Shown here: positions 26,375 through 35,409 of the stretch, in pieces
Layout: every line of letters starts with the position of its first letter
Numbering within the stretch: position 1 is the stretch's first letter
Source of the DNA: Streptomyces abyssalis
GTDB lineage: Bacteria; Actinomycetota; Actinomycetes; Streptomycetales; Streptomycetaceae
Length of the DNA stretch: 64,000 bases
NCBI RefSeq assembly: GCF_001751365.1
Contig: NZ_LJGT01000041.1
Location: forward strand, 1,685,426-1,749,425
Direction of reading: 5' to 3'
Notes under the pieces: generated by a model
What the model saw: only the letters and a program-made list of their open reading frames with translations
Databases searched by the model: none
Told to the model about the DNA's origin: nothing
Translations under genes and position numbers: made by a program

Positions 26375-27811
26375 GCCGCTCTCCGCCTTCACCGCCGCGG
26401 CCGCCTTCCGTGCCGCCACCAGGACCGGGTCCCACACCGGGGAGAACGGCGGGGCGTAGCCCAGGTCGAGATACATGATCTGTTCGACGGTCATACCGGC
26501 GCTCAGTGCGACCGCCGCGATGTCCACACGCTTTCCCGCGCCCTCGCGTCCCACGATCTGCGTGCCGAGCAGCCGTCCCGTGCCGCGTTCCGCGAGCATC
26601 TTCACCCGCATCGGCCGGCTGCCGGGGAAGTAGCCCGCGCGGCTGGTCGCTTCGGCCGTCACGGTGACGAACTGCAGCCCCACGTCCCGGGCCTGCGCCT
26701 CCAGCACTCCCGTACGGGCGATCTCCAGGTCGCAGACCTTGCTGACGGCGGTGCCGACGACCCCGGGGAAGGTGGCGTAGCCGCCGCCGATGTTGGCGCC
26801 GACGACCTGCCCGTGCTTGTTGGCATGTGTGCCGAGGGCGATGTGCCGGGTGCGTCCCGAGACGAGGTCGAGGACCTCGACGCAGTCGCCGCCGGCCCAG
26901 ATGTTCTCCCGTCCGCGCACCCGCATCGCCAGGTCCGTCAGCACGCCGCCGGATTCGCCCAGGGGCAGCCCGGCCTCGCGCGCGAGCGACGTCTCGGGGA
27001 CGACGCCGAGGCCGAGCACCACCACGTCGGCCGGGTAGGAAGCCTCCTTCGTGACGACGGCGAGGGTCCGTCCTCCCGGGCCGGAGGTTTCCCGCTCGTC
27101 GGTCTCGACCGCGGTGACGGCCGCTCCGGTCACCACCTCCATGCCCATGTCGCACATCGCGTCGCGCACCAGCTCGCCCATGTCGGGGTCGAGGGTGGTC
27201 ATGGGCTGGGGAGCCTGGTCGATGACGGTCACCTCGAAGTCCCGCCGGACCAGGGCCTCCGCCATCTCCACACCGATGTAGCCGGCGCCGACGACGACGG
27301 CCTTGCGGGGGCGTCCGCCGTCGTCCGAGGCGGTGCCCTGCAGCGGCGTCAGCGTCTCCAGCAGTACCTGCCCGTCCTCCAGGGACTGCACGCCGTGCAC
27401 GCCTTCGGCGTCGATGCCGGGCAGCGGCGGGCGCATCGGGCGTGCGCCGGTCGCGAGTACGAGGTCGTCGAAGTCCGTCCAGTACTCGCGTCCCCGCGCG
27501 CCGCCCGGCGGGAGTTCGCGGGCACGCACTCGTGAGCGGTCCAGGTCGAGTTCGGTGACCTCGGTGCGCATCCGCAGATCGATGCCGCGCTCACGGTGCT
27601 GCTCCGGTGTGCGGGCGATCAGATCGTCCCGTTCCGTGACGTCGCCGCCGAGCCAGTACGGGATTCCGCACGCGGAGTAGGAGGAGAAGTCGCCGCGCTC
27701 GAAGGCGACGATCTCCAGCTCGTCCGGTCCCTGGAGCCGGCGGGCCTGCGACGCGGCCGTCATGCCCGCCGCGTCACCCCCGACGACGACCATGCGTCGA
27801 ACAGCGGCCAT
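26369..27811 (-). CDS. FAD-dependent pyridine nucleotide-disulfide oxidoreductase, CoA-disulfide reductase-like
   Basis: This flavoprotein of 480 aa has the two Rossmann nucleotide-binding domains of the NADH oxidase/CoA-disulfide reductase group. FAD binding: VVVGGDAAGMTAASQARR. A single redox cysteine lies in SACGIPYWLGG, the position of the active Cys in CoA-disulfide reductase. NAD(P) binding: AVVVGAGYIGVEMAEALV. The second FAD motif is NIWAGGDCVEV. The C-terminal YAPPFSPVWDP matches the CoADR dimer-interface motif. It may reduce CoA disulfide or per/polysulfides, or act as an NADH oxidase. It is convergent with hemE and divergent from hemG. Its stop codon falls in the heptamer array. Confidence 0.85.
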   Translation of the reverse strand: MAAVRRMVVVGGDAAGMTAASQARRLQGPDELEIVAFERGDFSSYSACGIPYWLGGDVTERDDLIARTPEQHRERGIDLRMRTEVTELDLDRSRVRARELPPGGARGREYWTDFDDLVLATGARPMRPPLPGIDAEGVHGVQSLEDGQVLLETLTPLQGTASDDGGRPRKAVVVGAGYIGVEMAEALVRRDFEVTVIDQAPQPMTTLDPDMGELVRDAMCDMGMEVVTGAAVTAVETDERETSGPGGRTLAVVTKEASYPADVVVLGLGVVPETSLAREAGLPLGESGGVLTDLAMRVRGRENIWAGGDCVEVLDLVSGRTRHIALGTHANKHGQVVGANIGGGYATFPGVVGTAVSKVCDLEIARTGVLEAQARDVGLQFVTVTAEATSRAGYFPGSRPMRVKMLAERGTGRLLGTQIVGREGAGKRVDIAAVALSAGMTVEQIMYLDLGYAPPFSPVWDPVLVAARKAAAAVKAESGG

Positions 27812-27929
27812 GATCCGTACTCCTCACCTCGTGGGCCGGACCTGCGGATCCGGATTCGCGCCCGTGTGCCTGACGTCCCGCCGTTGCCCTGGTTACGCCG
27901 GGCGGTACCCGCGCTGGGACGATGGACAC

Positions 27930-29438
27930 ATGCGTGTGATCGTGATCGGCGGCGGCATCTCGGGGCTCGCCGCCGCCCTGCGGCTCTCCTCGGGTGGCGC
28001 CTCCGTGACCGTACTGGAGGCGTCCAGCCGCCTGGGCGGGAAGCTGCTGCGCGGCGACATCGCGGGCGCCGCGGCCGTCGACCTGGGCGCGGAGTCGATG
28101 CTGGCACGCCGCGAGGAGGGTGTGGACCTCGCGCGGGCTGCCGGGCTCGGGGACGAACTGGAGCCGCCGACGGGCGCCGGCGCCGCGATCTGGTCCCGCG
28201 GTGAGCTGTGCCCGATGCCCAAGGGCCATGTGATGGGTGTGCCCGGCGACCCGGACGCACTGCGAGGGCTCCTCTCCGAGGAGGGAGTCGCCCGCGTCGG
28301 CGAGGACGCCCGGCTGCCGCGCACGGAGATCGGCGAGGACGCCGCCGTCGGCGGGTACGTGGCGGAGCGGCTCGGCCGCGAAGTCGTGGACCGCCTGGTC
28401 GAGCCGCTGCTGGGCGGCGTGTACGCGGGCGACGCGTACCGGATCTCGATGCGTGCCGCCGTGCCGCAGCTCTACGAGGCAGCACGGACCGGGACTTCGC
28501 TCCTCGACGGCGTGCGCGCCCTGCAGCGGCGGGCGCCGGCACAGCCCGCCGGTGCGCCGGTCTTCGCCGGAATCCGTGGCGGGATCGGGCGGCTGCCGGG
28601 TGCCGTGGCGGAGGCATGCCGTGCCGCGGGCACGCGTATCCGTACGGGCGTCGCCGTACGTGCACTGCGGGCGCACGCCGTCGCTGACGGGCCGTCACCG
28701 GGCGGTTCCCTGACTCCGGGCGCTCCGGATACGCCCGGTGCTCCGGGTGTGCCGAGGCCCCCGGGCGCGCCGGCCGCGGACGAGGCGCCCGCCCCGTGGA
28801 CCGTGCTCACCGAGGCCGGTGAGGCGCTGCACGCGGACGCGGTCGTCCTGGCCGTGCCGGCGCCACAGGCCGCCCGGCTGCTCGCGGACGAGGTGCCTGC
28901 CGCGGCGGCCGAGCTGCGCGCCGTGGAGTACGCGTCGATGGCGCTGGTCACGATGGCCTTCCGGCGCGCGGATCTTGAGCGGACGCCCCACGGCAGCGGC
29001 TTCCTCGTCCCGCCCGTCGAAGGGCGCACCATCAAGGCGTCCACCTTCTCCAGCAACAAGTGGGGCTGGGTGGCCGCCCAGGAACCCGGGCTCTTCGTGC
29101 TGCGCACCTCGGTCGGGCGGTACGGGGAGGAAGCGGTCCTGGAGCGTGAGGACTCCGAGATCGTGGAGGTGTCGCTGCGGGACCTGGCGGATGCGACCGG
29201 GCTGTCGGCCCGGCCCGTGGAGGGGCTGGTCAGCCGCTGGGAGGGCGGCCTGCCGCAGTACGCGGTCGGCCATGTCTCCCGGGTCGCCCGTATCCGCGAC
29301 GCCGTGGAGCGGGTGCCGGGGCTGGCGGTGTGCGGTGCGGCGTACGAAGGCGTGGGCATCCCCGCGTGCATCGCGAGCGGGCAGCGGGCCGCCAGGGAGA
29401 CCCTGGCGCGGGCCACGGCGGGCAGCGCGCGAGAATAG
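27930..29438 (+). CDS. hemG: Coproporphyrinogen III / protoporphyrinogen IX oxidase (HemY type)
   Basis: This FAD-dependent oxidase of about 502 aa, in the Gram-positive pathway, oxidises coproporphyrinogen III to coproporphyrin III. The N-terminal dinucleotide motif is VIVIGGGISGLAAALRL. LGGVYAGDAYRISMRA, the membrane/substrate-binding region and the C-terminal GVGIPACIASGQRAA FAD contact are typical. A Pro/Gly-rich insertion (LTPGAPDTPGAPGVPRPPG) occupies about residues 251-290 and is unlike the rest of the family. ATG 27930 has only a weak ribosome-binding site. hemQ starts 4 bp after its stop, so the two are cotranscribed. Also called hemY or cgoX. Confidence 0.93.
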   Translation: MRVIVIGGGISGLAAALRLSSGGASVTVLEASSRLGGKLLRGDIAGAAAVDLGAESMLARREEGVDLARAAGLGDELEPPTGAGAAIWSRGELCPMPKGHVMGVPGDPDALRGLLSEEGVARVGEDARLPRTEIGEDAAVGGYVAERLGREVVDRLVEPLLGGVYAGDAYRISMRAAVPQLYEAARTGTSLLDGVRALQRRAPAQPAGAPVFAGIRGGIGRLPGAVAEACRAAGTRIRTGVAVRALRAHAVADGPSPGGSLTPGAPDTPGAPGVPRPPGAPAADEAPAPWTVLTEAGEALHADAVVLAVPAPQAARLLADEVPAAAAELRAVEYASMALVTMAFRRADLERTPHGSGFLVPPVEGRTIKASTFSSNKWGWVAAQEPGLFVLRTSVGRYGEEAVLEREDSEIVEVSLRDLADATGLSARPVEGLVSRWEGGLPQYAVGHVSRVARIRDAVERVPGLAVCGAAYEGVGIPACIASGQRAARETLARATAGSARE

Positions 29439-29442
29439 GCGC

Positions 29443-30174
29443 ATGACTGCTGCACCGGAGCCTGACAGGCCGGAGAAGGCCCCCAACGCGGGCAAGAAGG
29501 CCAAGGACCTCAACGAGGTCGTCCGATACACCCTCTGGTCGGTCTTCCGGCTGCGCGACGTCCTGCCCGACGACCGTGCCGGACACGCGGACGAGGTGGA
29601 GGAGCTGTTCGGGCAGCTCGCCGCGAAGGACGTCGTCGTGCGCGGTACGTACGACGTCTCGGGACTGCGCGCCGACGCCGACCTCATGATCTGGTGGCAC
29701 GCGGAGTCCGCCGACGCCCTCCAGGACGCGTACAACCGCTTCCGCCGCACCCGGCTCGGCCGCGCGCTGGAACCGGTCTGGTCGAACATGGCGCTGCACC
29801 GCCCGGCCGAGTTCAACAAGTCGCATCTGCCGGCCTTCGTGGCGGGCGAGGAGCCGCGTGCGTATGTGAGCGTGTATCCGTTCGTGCGTTCGTACGACTG
29901 GTATCTGCTGCCGGACGAGGACCGCCGCCGCATGCTCGCCGACCACGGCAGGATGGCCCGTGGCTTCCCCGACGTACGGGCCAATACGGTGCCCGCCTTC
30001 TCCCTCGGCGACTACGAGTGGATCCTCGCCTTCGAGGCCGACGAACTGCACCGCATCGTGGACCTGATGCGTCATCTGCGCGGCTCGGAGGCCCGGATGC
30101 ACGTACGGGAAGAGGTCCCCTTCTTCACGGGGCGGCGCAAGCCCGTCGCGGAGCTGCTGGCGGGGCTGGTCTAG
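29443..30174 (+). CDS. hemQ: Coproheme decarboxylase (chlorite dismutase-like HemQ)
   Basis: This is the last enzyme of the coproporphyrin-dependent heme pathway: it decarboxylates iron-coproporphyrin III to heme b using H2O2. It has 243 aa in the dimeric alpha-beta-barrel chlorite dismutase fold. YPFVRSYDWYLLP contains the catalytic Tyr region. MLADHGRMARGFPDVRANTVPAFSLGDYEW contains the proximal heme region. It has the heme decarboxylase rather than the true chlorite dismutase pattern, as expected in Actinobacteria. The ATG start lies 4 bp after hemG. Together with hemE and hemG this shows that the organism uses the Gram-positive heme route. Also called chdC. Confidence 0.95.
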   Translation: MTAAPEPDRPEKAPNAGKKAKDLNEVVRYTLWSVFRLRDVLPDDRAGHADEVEELFGQLAAKDVVVRGTYDVSGLRADADLMIWWHAESADALQDAYNRFRRTRLGRALEPVWSNMALHRPAEFNKSHLPAFVAGEEPRAYVSVYPFVRSYDWYLLPDEDRRRMLADHGRMARGFPDVRANTVPAFSLGDYEWILAFEADELHRIVDLMRHLRGSEARMHVREEVPFFTGRRKPVAELLAGLV

Positions 30175-30208
30175 GGACGGCGCCGACGGCGTCCCGGGGC
30201 CCGGTGTC

Positions 30209-31837
30209 CTACTGGGAGGACGCGTCGCGCGGCAGGGGACGCGGCGCGGGCCGAGCGGGGCAGTCAGCGGCGCGTCCGGGCGCCCTGTCGTGCAGCAGGT
30301 ACGCGGCGAGATGCCGGTCGGCGCAGTCGTTGCCCCCGGCGACGCCGTGCGTGCCCGCTCCCTTCTCGGTGACGAGGGAGGCGCTCGGCAGCCGCTTCCA
30401 TGTCTCCACCGCGCCCCCGTACGGGGTGGCTGCGTCGCGGGTCGACGCGAGCAGCAGCACGGGCGGCAGCTCACCCGGTGCGGCGCGCACGTCGACGGGC
30501 CGGGAGCGCCTGCCTTTCCAGTACGCGCACGGAAGGTTCGCCCTCACGTTCTCCCACGTCTGGAACGGGGCCCGGCGGGCGGTCGTGGTGTTGTCACGGT
30601 CCCAGCGTGACCAGTCGCGCGGCCAGTGGCCCTCGGAACACTGCACCGCGCTGTAGACGGAGTCGCTGTTCTCCTCCTGCGCCGCCGCGCGGGGGCCGGG
30701 GGCCGCCAGCCCGGCCAGTGGGCGCGGGTCCCCTTCGTGGAACTCGGCCAGGGCCGCCGCGAGCCGGGGCCAGCTCTCGTCGCTGTAGCCGGCGTCGTGG
30801 TAGCTGCGCAGCAACTGCCGTGAGCCGGCGCGGCGTCCGGCCCAGCCGCCGACGCCGTGCCCGTCGAAGGTGTCGCGTGCCCTGTCGAAGGTGCGCTGCA
30901 CGGCCTCTGCGCTGCGGCCGAGGCCGTATACGGAGTGGTGTGCTGCGGTCCAGGACGTGAAGTCCCGCCAGCGGCGCTGGAAGCTCTCGTTCTGCGCGAG
31001 GGCGTTGCGGTACCAGATCCGCCCGGGGCGCGGGTCGACGACGCCGTCGAGCACGAGGTGCCGCACACGGTCCGGGAAGAGGGTGGCGTAGACGGCGCCG
31101 AGGTAGCTGCCCCACGAGGTGCCGACGAAGTCGGTCCTCCGGCGGTGGAGGGCGGCGCGCAGCACGTCGAGATCGCGGGCGTTGTCAGCGGTGGTGAAGT
31201 GGCCCAGACGTCCCCGGTGTTCGTGTGCGCAGGCCCTTGCGAACGCGGCCGCCTCCTCGCGCATCCGGCGCTTGTACGCCTCCGAGGGGACGCGCGGTGA
31301 GCGGGAGGGGCCACGGTCCGCCTCTGCGGGGTCACGGCACAGCAGGGGTGCGGAGCGTCCCGTGCCGCGTGGGGCGTGACCGACGAAGTCGTACGCGCGG
31401 TTGAGCTTCTTCCACACGCCGCCCCGTGTCGTGCCGTAGAGGGGGAAGTTCATGCCGTCGACGCCGGGGCCGCCGGGGTTGTGGAGCAGCGGACCCCGGC
31501 GCTGTGCCGCGGGGCCCGTCGCGCGCTTGCGGCTGACGGCGAGGCGGATCTTCCGGCCGCCGGGCTCGGCGTAGTCGAGGGGCACGGTGACCCTGCCGCA
31601 CTCGACGGTCGAGGGGAGCTCCTCCGACTCCGGGCACGTACGCCAGTGGATCCCGGCGGCGGCCGCCGCTTCGGCGGCCCTCGCCGCACCGACCGCCTCG
31701 CGGGCCGCGCGCATGGGCAGCGGCAGGCCGCCGGGGGAGGCAGGCGGTGCGGGTGCCGGTGCGGCCGCCGCCGGGACGACGGCCGTCGCCGTGATGACCA
31801 GGGCAGCGAGCGTGCCGCGGATCGCAACTGGGCGCAC
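30209..31837 (-). CDS. Secreted alpha/beta-hydrolase, tripeptidyl aminopeptidase (Tap) type
   Basis: This is an exported serine hydrolase of about 542 aa. A signal peptide (RGTLAALVITATAVVPAAAA) is followed by an Ala-rich propeptide-like region. The oxyanion region is HNPGGPGVDGMNFPL; the nucleophile elbow is GTSWGSYLG; the Asp lies in LLLASTRDAATPY and the His in GAGTHGV. This layout matches Streptomyces Tap/SlpD-type proteases of the S33 family. The elbow has Trp where Tyr is usual, and the PRG loop reads VGHAPRGTG rather than VGFDPRG, so the specificity may be altered. The GTG start has a GAGG 7 nt upstream. It converges on hemQ and appears monocistronic. Confidence 0.85.
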   Translation of the reverse strand: MRPVAIRGTLAALVITATAVVPAAAAPAPAPPASPGGLPLPMRAAREAVGAARAAEAAAAAGIHWRTCPESEELPSTVECGRVTVPLDYAEPGGRKIRLAVSRKRATGPAAQRRGPLLHNPGGPGVDGMNFPLYGTTRGGVWKKLNRAYDFVGHAPRGTGRSAPLLCRDPAEADRGPSRSPRVPSEAYKRRMREEAAAFARACAHEHRGRLGHFTTADNARDLDVLRAALHRRRTDFVGTSWGSYLGAVYATLFPDRVRHLVLDGVVDPRPGRIWYRNALAQNESFQRRWRDFTSWTAAHHSVYGLGRSAEAVQRTFDRARDTFDGHGVGGWAGRRAGSRQLLRSYHDAGYSDESWPRLAAALAEFHEGDPRPLAGLAAPGPRAAAQEENSDSVYSAVQCSEGHWPRDWSRWDRDNTTTARRAPFQTWENVRANLPCAYWKGRRSRPVDVRAAPGELPPVLLLASTRDAATPYGGAVETWKRLPSASLVTEKGAGTHGVAGGNDCADRHLAAYLLHDRAPGRAADCPARPAPRPLPRDASSQ

Positions 31838-32158
31838 CGGCTGCCTCGTTCCTGCTGTGCTGTGAACGGGCGCCCGGCTCGACCTCGCCGTGAGCCGTAC
31901 GTCAGCGCCCGGATGCGGTGTGTGACAACACGCATGCTGGGCAGGGCAGTTGGTGAAGTAAAGGACCGGCGGGCCGTGGCGGCGCCGATGCCCTCGAAGC
32001 GGGGAGCGTGGGCGCGGCCGTGCGAAATCCTTCCGTACGGACGGGTGTCCGGGCACAGGCAGGCGGCCGCGCAGGCGGGCATCCGCGGACAAGGGCTGAC
32101 ACGGGGCGATGCGGGCCGACGCGGTCCGGGGGCGCAGACGGGTGGGCGTGCTTGCCCG
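31838..32158. other. Intergenic region upstream of the Tap-type hydrolase
   Basis: No gene could be supported on either strand. An AT-richer patch at about 31910-31970 around the short repeat GTGTGACAACAC probably holds the hydrolase promoter. No Cys-rich peptide frame that could serve the neighbouring MNIO enzyme was found. Confidence 0.4.
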
Positions 32159-33550
32159 TCAGCGGGCGCGCGCGAGGTGCAGCGCGCGGCGGAGCCGGCT
32201 CCCGGGCAGCGGCTCCGGCCCGGACCGCTCCAGCCACCACAGCCTCAGCCTCCGTCGCTCCCGCCACCCGCCCGCGGAGCCCGAATCGAGGAGGTGGGTC
32301 GCGAATTCCAGTGCGTCGCGCCGGTAGCCGCCCGCCATGGGGCTAGTCCGCGCGTACGCCGTGAAGGCCGTACGGAAGGTCTTCTCGCCCAGGATCAGAG
32401 GCAGTTCGGGGGCCACCTTCGCGACGACGTCGGCCCGCTTCGCGGCGAGTGCGCGGCTCTGCACGGCGAGCCGGCCGCTGTCGAAGCCCTCAGGCGCGGG
32501 TGCGCCGGCGACGAGCGCGGCCAGCAGGTCCGCCTGCGCCCGCGCCAGGCGCTCACGCGCGGCGGCGGTGCCGTGCCCTGAGGTTCCGCCGGCAGCGGGA
32601 GATACCGGTGTGGGAGGTACGGGCGGGGGAGGCGGGGCCGCGGGCGCGCCTGTGCTCAACTCCCTTGCCGGAGCGGCGTCCTGGAGCACGGCCCGGATGC
32701 TCCCCAGTTCGTCGGCGAGTTCGCTCACGGGCGGGAAGTTCTCGTCCCGCTCCAGCAGCACGCCCGGTGGCTCCGTACGGGCGCACAGCTGCGCGAGCAC
32801 GTCCAGGACGGGCTGCGGGACGGGATGCCCGTGGCTGTCGTGCCAGACTCCGTCCCGCTCGAAACCGCCCGCCACGTGCACGTACGCCAGTGCGTCCAGG
32901 GGGAGTTCGCCGAGCGCGGTGGCCGGGTCCTCGCCGCGGTTGACGTGGTTGGTGTGCAGGTTGGCCACGTCGATGAGCAGCCGGACGCCGGTACGTTCCA
33001 CGAGTCCGGCGAGGAACTCGCCCTCGCTCAGCTCCTCGCCGGGCCATTCGACGAGCGCCGCGATGTTCTCCAGCGCGAGCGGCACCGGCAGCGCCTCCTG
33101 TGCGACGCGCACGTTCTCGCACAGCACGTCAAGAGCGTCCCGGGTGCGCGGGACCGGCAGCAGATGGCCGGCCTCCATGCTCACCCTGGGCACTGCGGGC
33201 CCGGGAGCCGTCTCCAGACCGGCCCGGGCGGGCGGCCCGCCTGCTCGTACGAACGCGATGTGCTCCGTGACGAGCGGCGCCCCGAGCGCCTCGGCGCGCT
33301 CGGCGAGCGCCGACAGGCGTGCCGGGTCCGGGAGTTCGGCGCCGCCCAGCCCGAGGGAGACGCCGTGCGGGACGACGGTCGTGCCGCGTTCGCGCAAGCG
33401 CCGCAGGCCGTCGGGCAGATGGCAGGGGCAGATGTTCTCCGCGACGACCTCGACCCAGTCGATGCCGGGCAGTGCCTCGATGCCGTCCGCGATCTCGGGC
33501 CGCCAGCCGATGCCGGTGCCCAGCCGGACCCGGGTGTCCGTCGCCCCCAT
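32159..33550 (-). CDS. DUF692/MNIO family enzyme with C-terminal helical domain
   Basis: The N-terminal about 290 residues are a DUF692 TIM barrel of the multinuclear non-heme iron oxidative (MNIO) family. These enzymes modify ribosomal peptides, often at Cys or Asp. The metal-ligand motifs are present: VVPHGVSLGLGG, LVTEHIAF, LALENIAALVEW, LLIDVANLHTNHVN, YVHVAGGFERDG, HDSHGHPV and LLERDENFPP. A Pro-rich linker (about 310-330) leads to a helical domain (ARERLARAQADLLAALV...LILGEKTFRTAFTAYA) that weakly resembles the DUF2063/HvfC partner protein. ATG with GGGGAGG upstream. In other Streptomyces I recall a Cys/Gly-rich TIGR04222 membrane protein next to it. None is visible here, so the substrate is unknown. 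Confidence 0.85.
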   Translation of the reverse strand: MGATDTRVRLGTGIGWRPEIADGIEALPGIDWVEVVAENICPCHLPDGLRRLRERGTTVVPHGVSLGLGGAELPDPARLSALAERAEALGAPLVTEHIAFVRAGGPPARAGLETAPGPAVPRVSMEAGHLLPVPRTRDALDVLCENVRVAQEALPVPLALENIAALVEWPGEELSEGEFLAGLVERTGVRLLIDVANLHTNHVNRGEDPATALGELPLDALAYVHVAGGFERDGVWHDSHGHPVPQPVLDVLAQLCARTEPPGVLLERDENFPPVSELADELGSIRAVLQDAAPARELSTGAPAAPPPPPVPPTPVSPAAGGTSGHGTAAARERLARAQADLLAALVAGAPAPEGFDSGRLAVQSRALAAKRADVVAKVAPELPLILGEKTFRTAFTAYARTSPMAGGYRRDALEFATHLLDSGSAGGWRERRRLRLWWLERSGPEPLPGSRLRRALHLARAR

Positions 33551-33779
33551 GCGTGCCTCCCCGCGTCTGCCCCGTCTCTGTCCGCTCCTGCCACGGAACG
33601 GGCCGGTCAATCCCCCCTGCGGCCGGTTCAGAGCTTGAGTTGAGGTTCGGCGGCCCGCGCTGCCCGTACCGACCTGCACACCGCCCGGTACGGGCAGCGG
33701 GTACTCGGGCGCGTCCCGTGTTGAGTCGTTCAGCCGCTCACCGGGCCGGTCCGCCGGCGCTCGGCTAATGTCAATTCCC

Positions 33780-34631
33780 ATGAAACTGGCGGGAGTCGGC
33801 CGACGCTACGGCCTGCGTAAGCACTGGGTCCTGCGCGGGGTCGACCTCTCGCTGCCCGAGCGGAGCCTGGTGCGCGTCCAGGGCGTCAACGGCAGCGGCA
33901 AGTCCACGCTGCTGCGGCTGATCGCCGGCATCGACGCACCCAGCGCGGGCCGGATCAGCGGCCGTCCGCCGAGCGCGTACGTGCCCGAACGCTTCCCGGC
34001 GGCGATGCCGCTGACGGCTCTGGGCTACCTGACCCACATGGGCCGCGTGCACGGGCTGCGCCGGGACGCAGCTGCCGGCGAGGCCCGCGAGTGGCTCGAG
34101 CGCTTCGGCGCCGACGCGTACGCGCGCACACCCCTGGCCGAACTGTCCAAGGGCAGCAGCCAGAAGGTCGTCGTCGCGCAGGCGCTGCTGGCCCGCCCCC
34201 GCCTGCTGGTCCTCGACGAGGCATGGACGGGGCTCGACCAGAACGCCCGCACGGTCCTGGACCGTTCGGTCGCCGAGCGCGTGGCGGAAGGCGGCACCGT
34301 CGTCTTCGTCGACCACGATCCCGCGCGCCTGGCCGGATCTCCCGACGTGACCTACCGGGTCGAGGGCGCCGCCGTGCGTGAGGTGGCGGAACATGTGCCG
34401 CCCGGCCACGGCGGCGTCCCCGCGACCGGGCCGCGGGTGCGCATCGAGGCCGAGGGCCCGCCCGGTGTCGCCCTACCGCCGGAGCTGCCCGGCTCCCCGC
34501 GTACGGAGCAGACCTCGGACGGCGCCACGGTGCTGACGGCTCCGGCCCCGTACTCCGACGCTCTGCTGCGCGGCCTGCTCGCAGGGCACTGGCACATCCG
34601 CTCCGTCGCGGTCGAGGAGATCCCCCGGTGA
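33780..34631 (+). CDS. ABC transporter ATP-binding protein
   Basis: This is a single ATPase domain of about 283 aa. Walker A is GVNGSGKSTLL. The signature is degenerate (ELSKGSSQKVVVAQALL), with LLVLDEAWTGLD as Walker B and FVDHD as switch. It is followed by a Pro-rich C-terminal extension of about 90 residues ending in YSDALLRGLLAGHWHIRSV, often a dimerisation region. ATG 33780 is preferred: TAATGT at 33766-33771 lies 8 nt upstream and there is no ribosome-binding site, so the transcript may be leaderless. ATG 33768 is in frame. Its stop overlaps the permease start by 4 bp. The degenerate signature suggests a drug- or lantibiotic-type exporter, but the substrate is unknown. Confidence 0.85.
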   Translation: MKLAGVGRRYGLRKHWVLRGVDLSLPERSLVRVQGVNGSGKSTLLRLIAGIDAPSAGRISGRPPSAYVPERFPAAMPLTALGYLTHMGRVHGLRRDAAAGEAREWLERFGADAYARTPLAELSKGSSQKVVVAQALLARPRLLVLDEAWTGLDQNARTVLDRSVAERVAEGGTVVFVDHDPARLAGSPDVTYRVEGAAVREVAEHVPPGHGGVPATGPRVRIEAEGPPGVALPPELPGSPRTEQTSDGATVLTAPAPYSDALLRGLLAGHWHIRSVAVEEIPR

Positions 34632-35296
34632 AGGCGCTGCTGGCGTATCAGACCGAGCTGCTCGTGCGCTCCCAGCGCTGGCTGCCGCCGCTGCTGCTGT
34701 ACGTGGCGTTCCTGGGCCTGGGCATCCAGTCGGGCGGGCCGCTGCTGGACGCGCTCGGCTACGCGGCAGCGGCGCTGCTGCCCGTCACCGCGTGGCTCGT
34801 ACGGATCTGCGTGGGCGGGGAGGCGGCGGCCGCCCGGCACTGCACGGCGGCGGCCGCGGGCCCGTGGCGCGTGCATCTGGCGAGCGTGCTGACCGCGCTG
34901 CTCGCCGCGTGTGTGCTGGGTGCCGTGGCGACGCTCTACGCGGTCGCCGTCAGCGACCCCCACAGCTCCGAGGGCCATGTGGGGGTGCCGGTGCCGCAGG
35001 CGGCCGGCGCCGGACTGCTGGCGGTCATCGCGTGCGCGCTGCTCGGCACGGCCGTCGGGGCGCTGTGCAACCGGCCGGTGCTGAGCAGTACGGGTCTGGC
35101 CGTACCGTCCGGGATGCTGGCGGCGCTGCTGGTGCTGGTGGCGGGCGGCTCGCCCGCGAACGCCGCGGTGTCGGGACTGGTGACGGGCTCCCACACGGGC
35201 ACTGTGATCATGCCCTGGGTCCCGGCGGTGCTCTCCCTCGCCGTCGCCGCCGCGGCGACGGCCTTCGCCTGCCGTCAGGCCTCCAGACGGAGTTAG
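34628..35296 (+). CDS. ABC transporter membrane protein partner
   Basis: This is a very hydrophobic protein of 222 aa with about six membrane segments (PPLLLYVAFLGLGIQSG, AAALLPVTAWLVRI, LASVLTALLAACVLGAVATLY and others). It has no EAA loop, which fits an ABC-2 type exporter rather than an importer. The GTG start overlaps the stop of the ATPase gene by 4 bp, so the two form one transporter. No regulator or substrate clue is adjacent. Confidence 0.8.
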   Translation: MKALLAYQTELLVRSQRWLPPLLLYVAFLGLGIQSGGPLLDALGYAAAALLPVTAWLVRICVGGEAAAARHCTAAAAGPWRVHLASVLTALLAACVLGAVATLYAVAVSDPHSSEGHVGVPVPQAAGAGLLAVIACALLGTAVGALCNRPVLSSTGLAVPSGMLAALLVLVAGGSPANAAVSGLVTGSHTGTVIMPWVPAVLSLAVAAAATAFACRQASRRS

Positions 35297-35409
35297 ACCT
35301 CCCCGGCCACACGCCGCGACTGGCCCCGCGGCGTCACGCCCGGTGCGGTATGCGCGGCCTATGCTCGATTCCGGTTTGTACGATTTGCGCCGAGAATCGA
35401 GGAATGGCG

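Noticed and set aside
30174..30208. Terminator between hemQ and the hydrolase gene
   Set aside because: Only a weak 6-bp GGGACG/CGTCCC stem is present, too little to call.
31838..32092. N-terminal extension of the Tap-type hydrolase to 32092
   Set aside because: GTG 31837 has a good ribosome-binding site and is directly followed by a normal signal peptide. The extension would place 85 residues before it.
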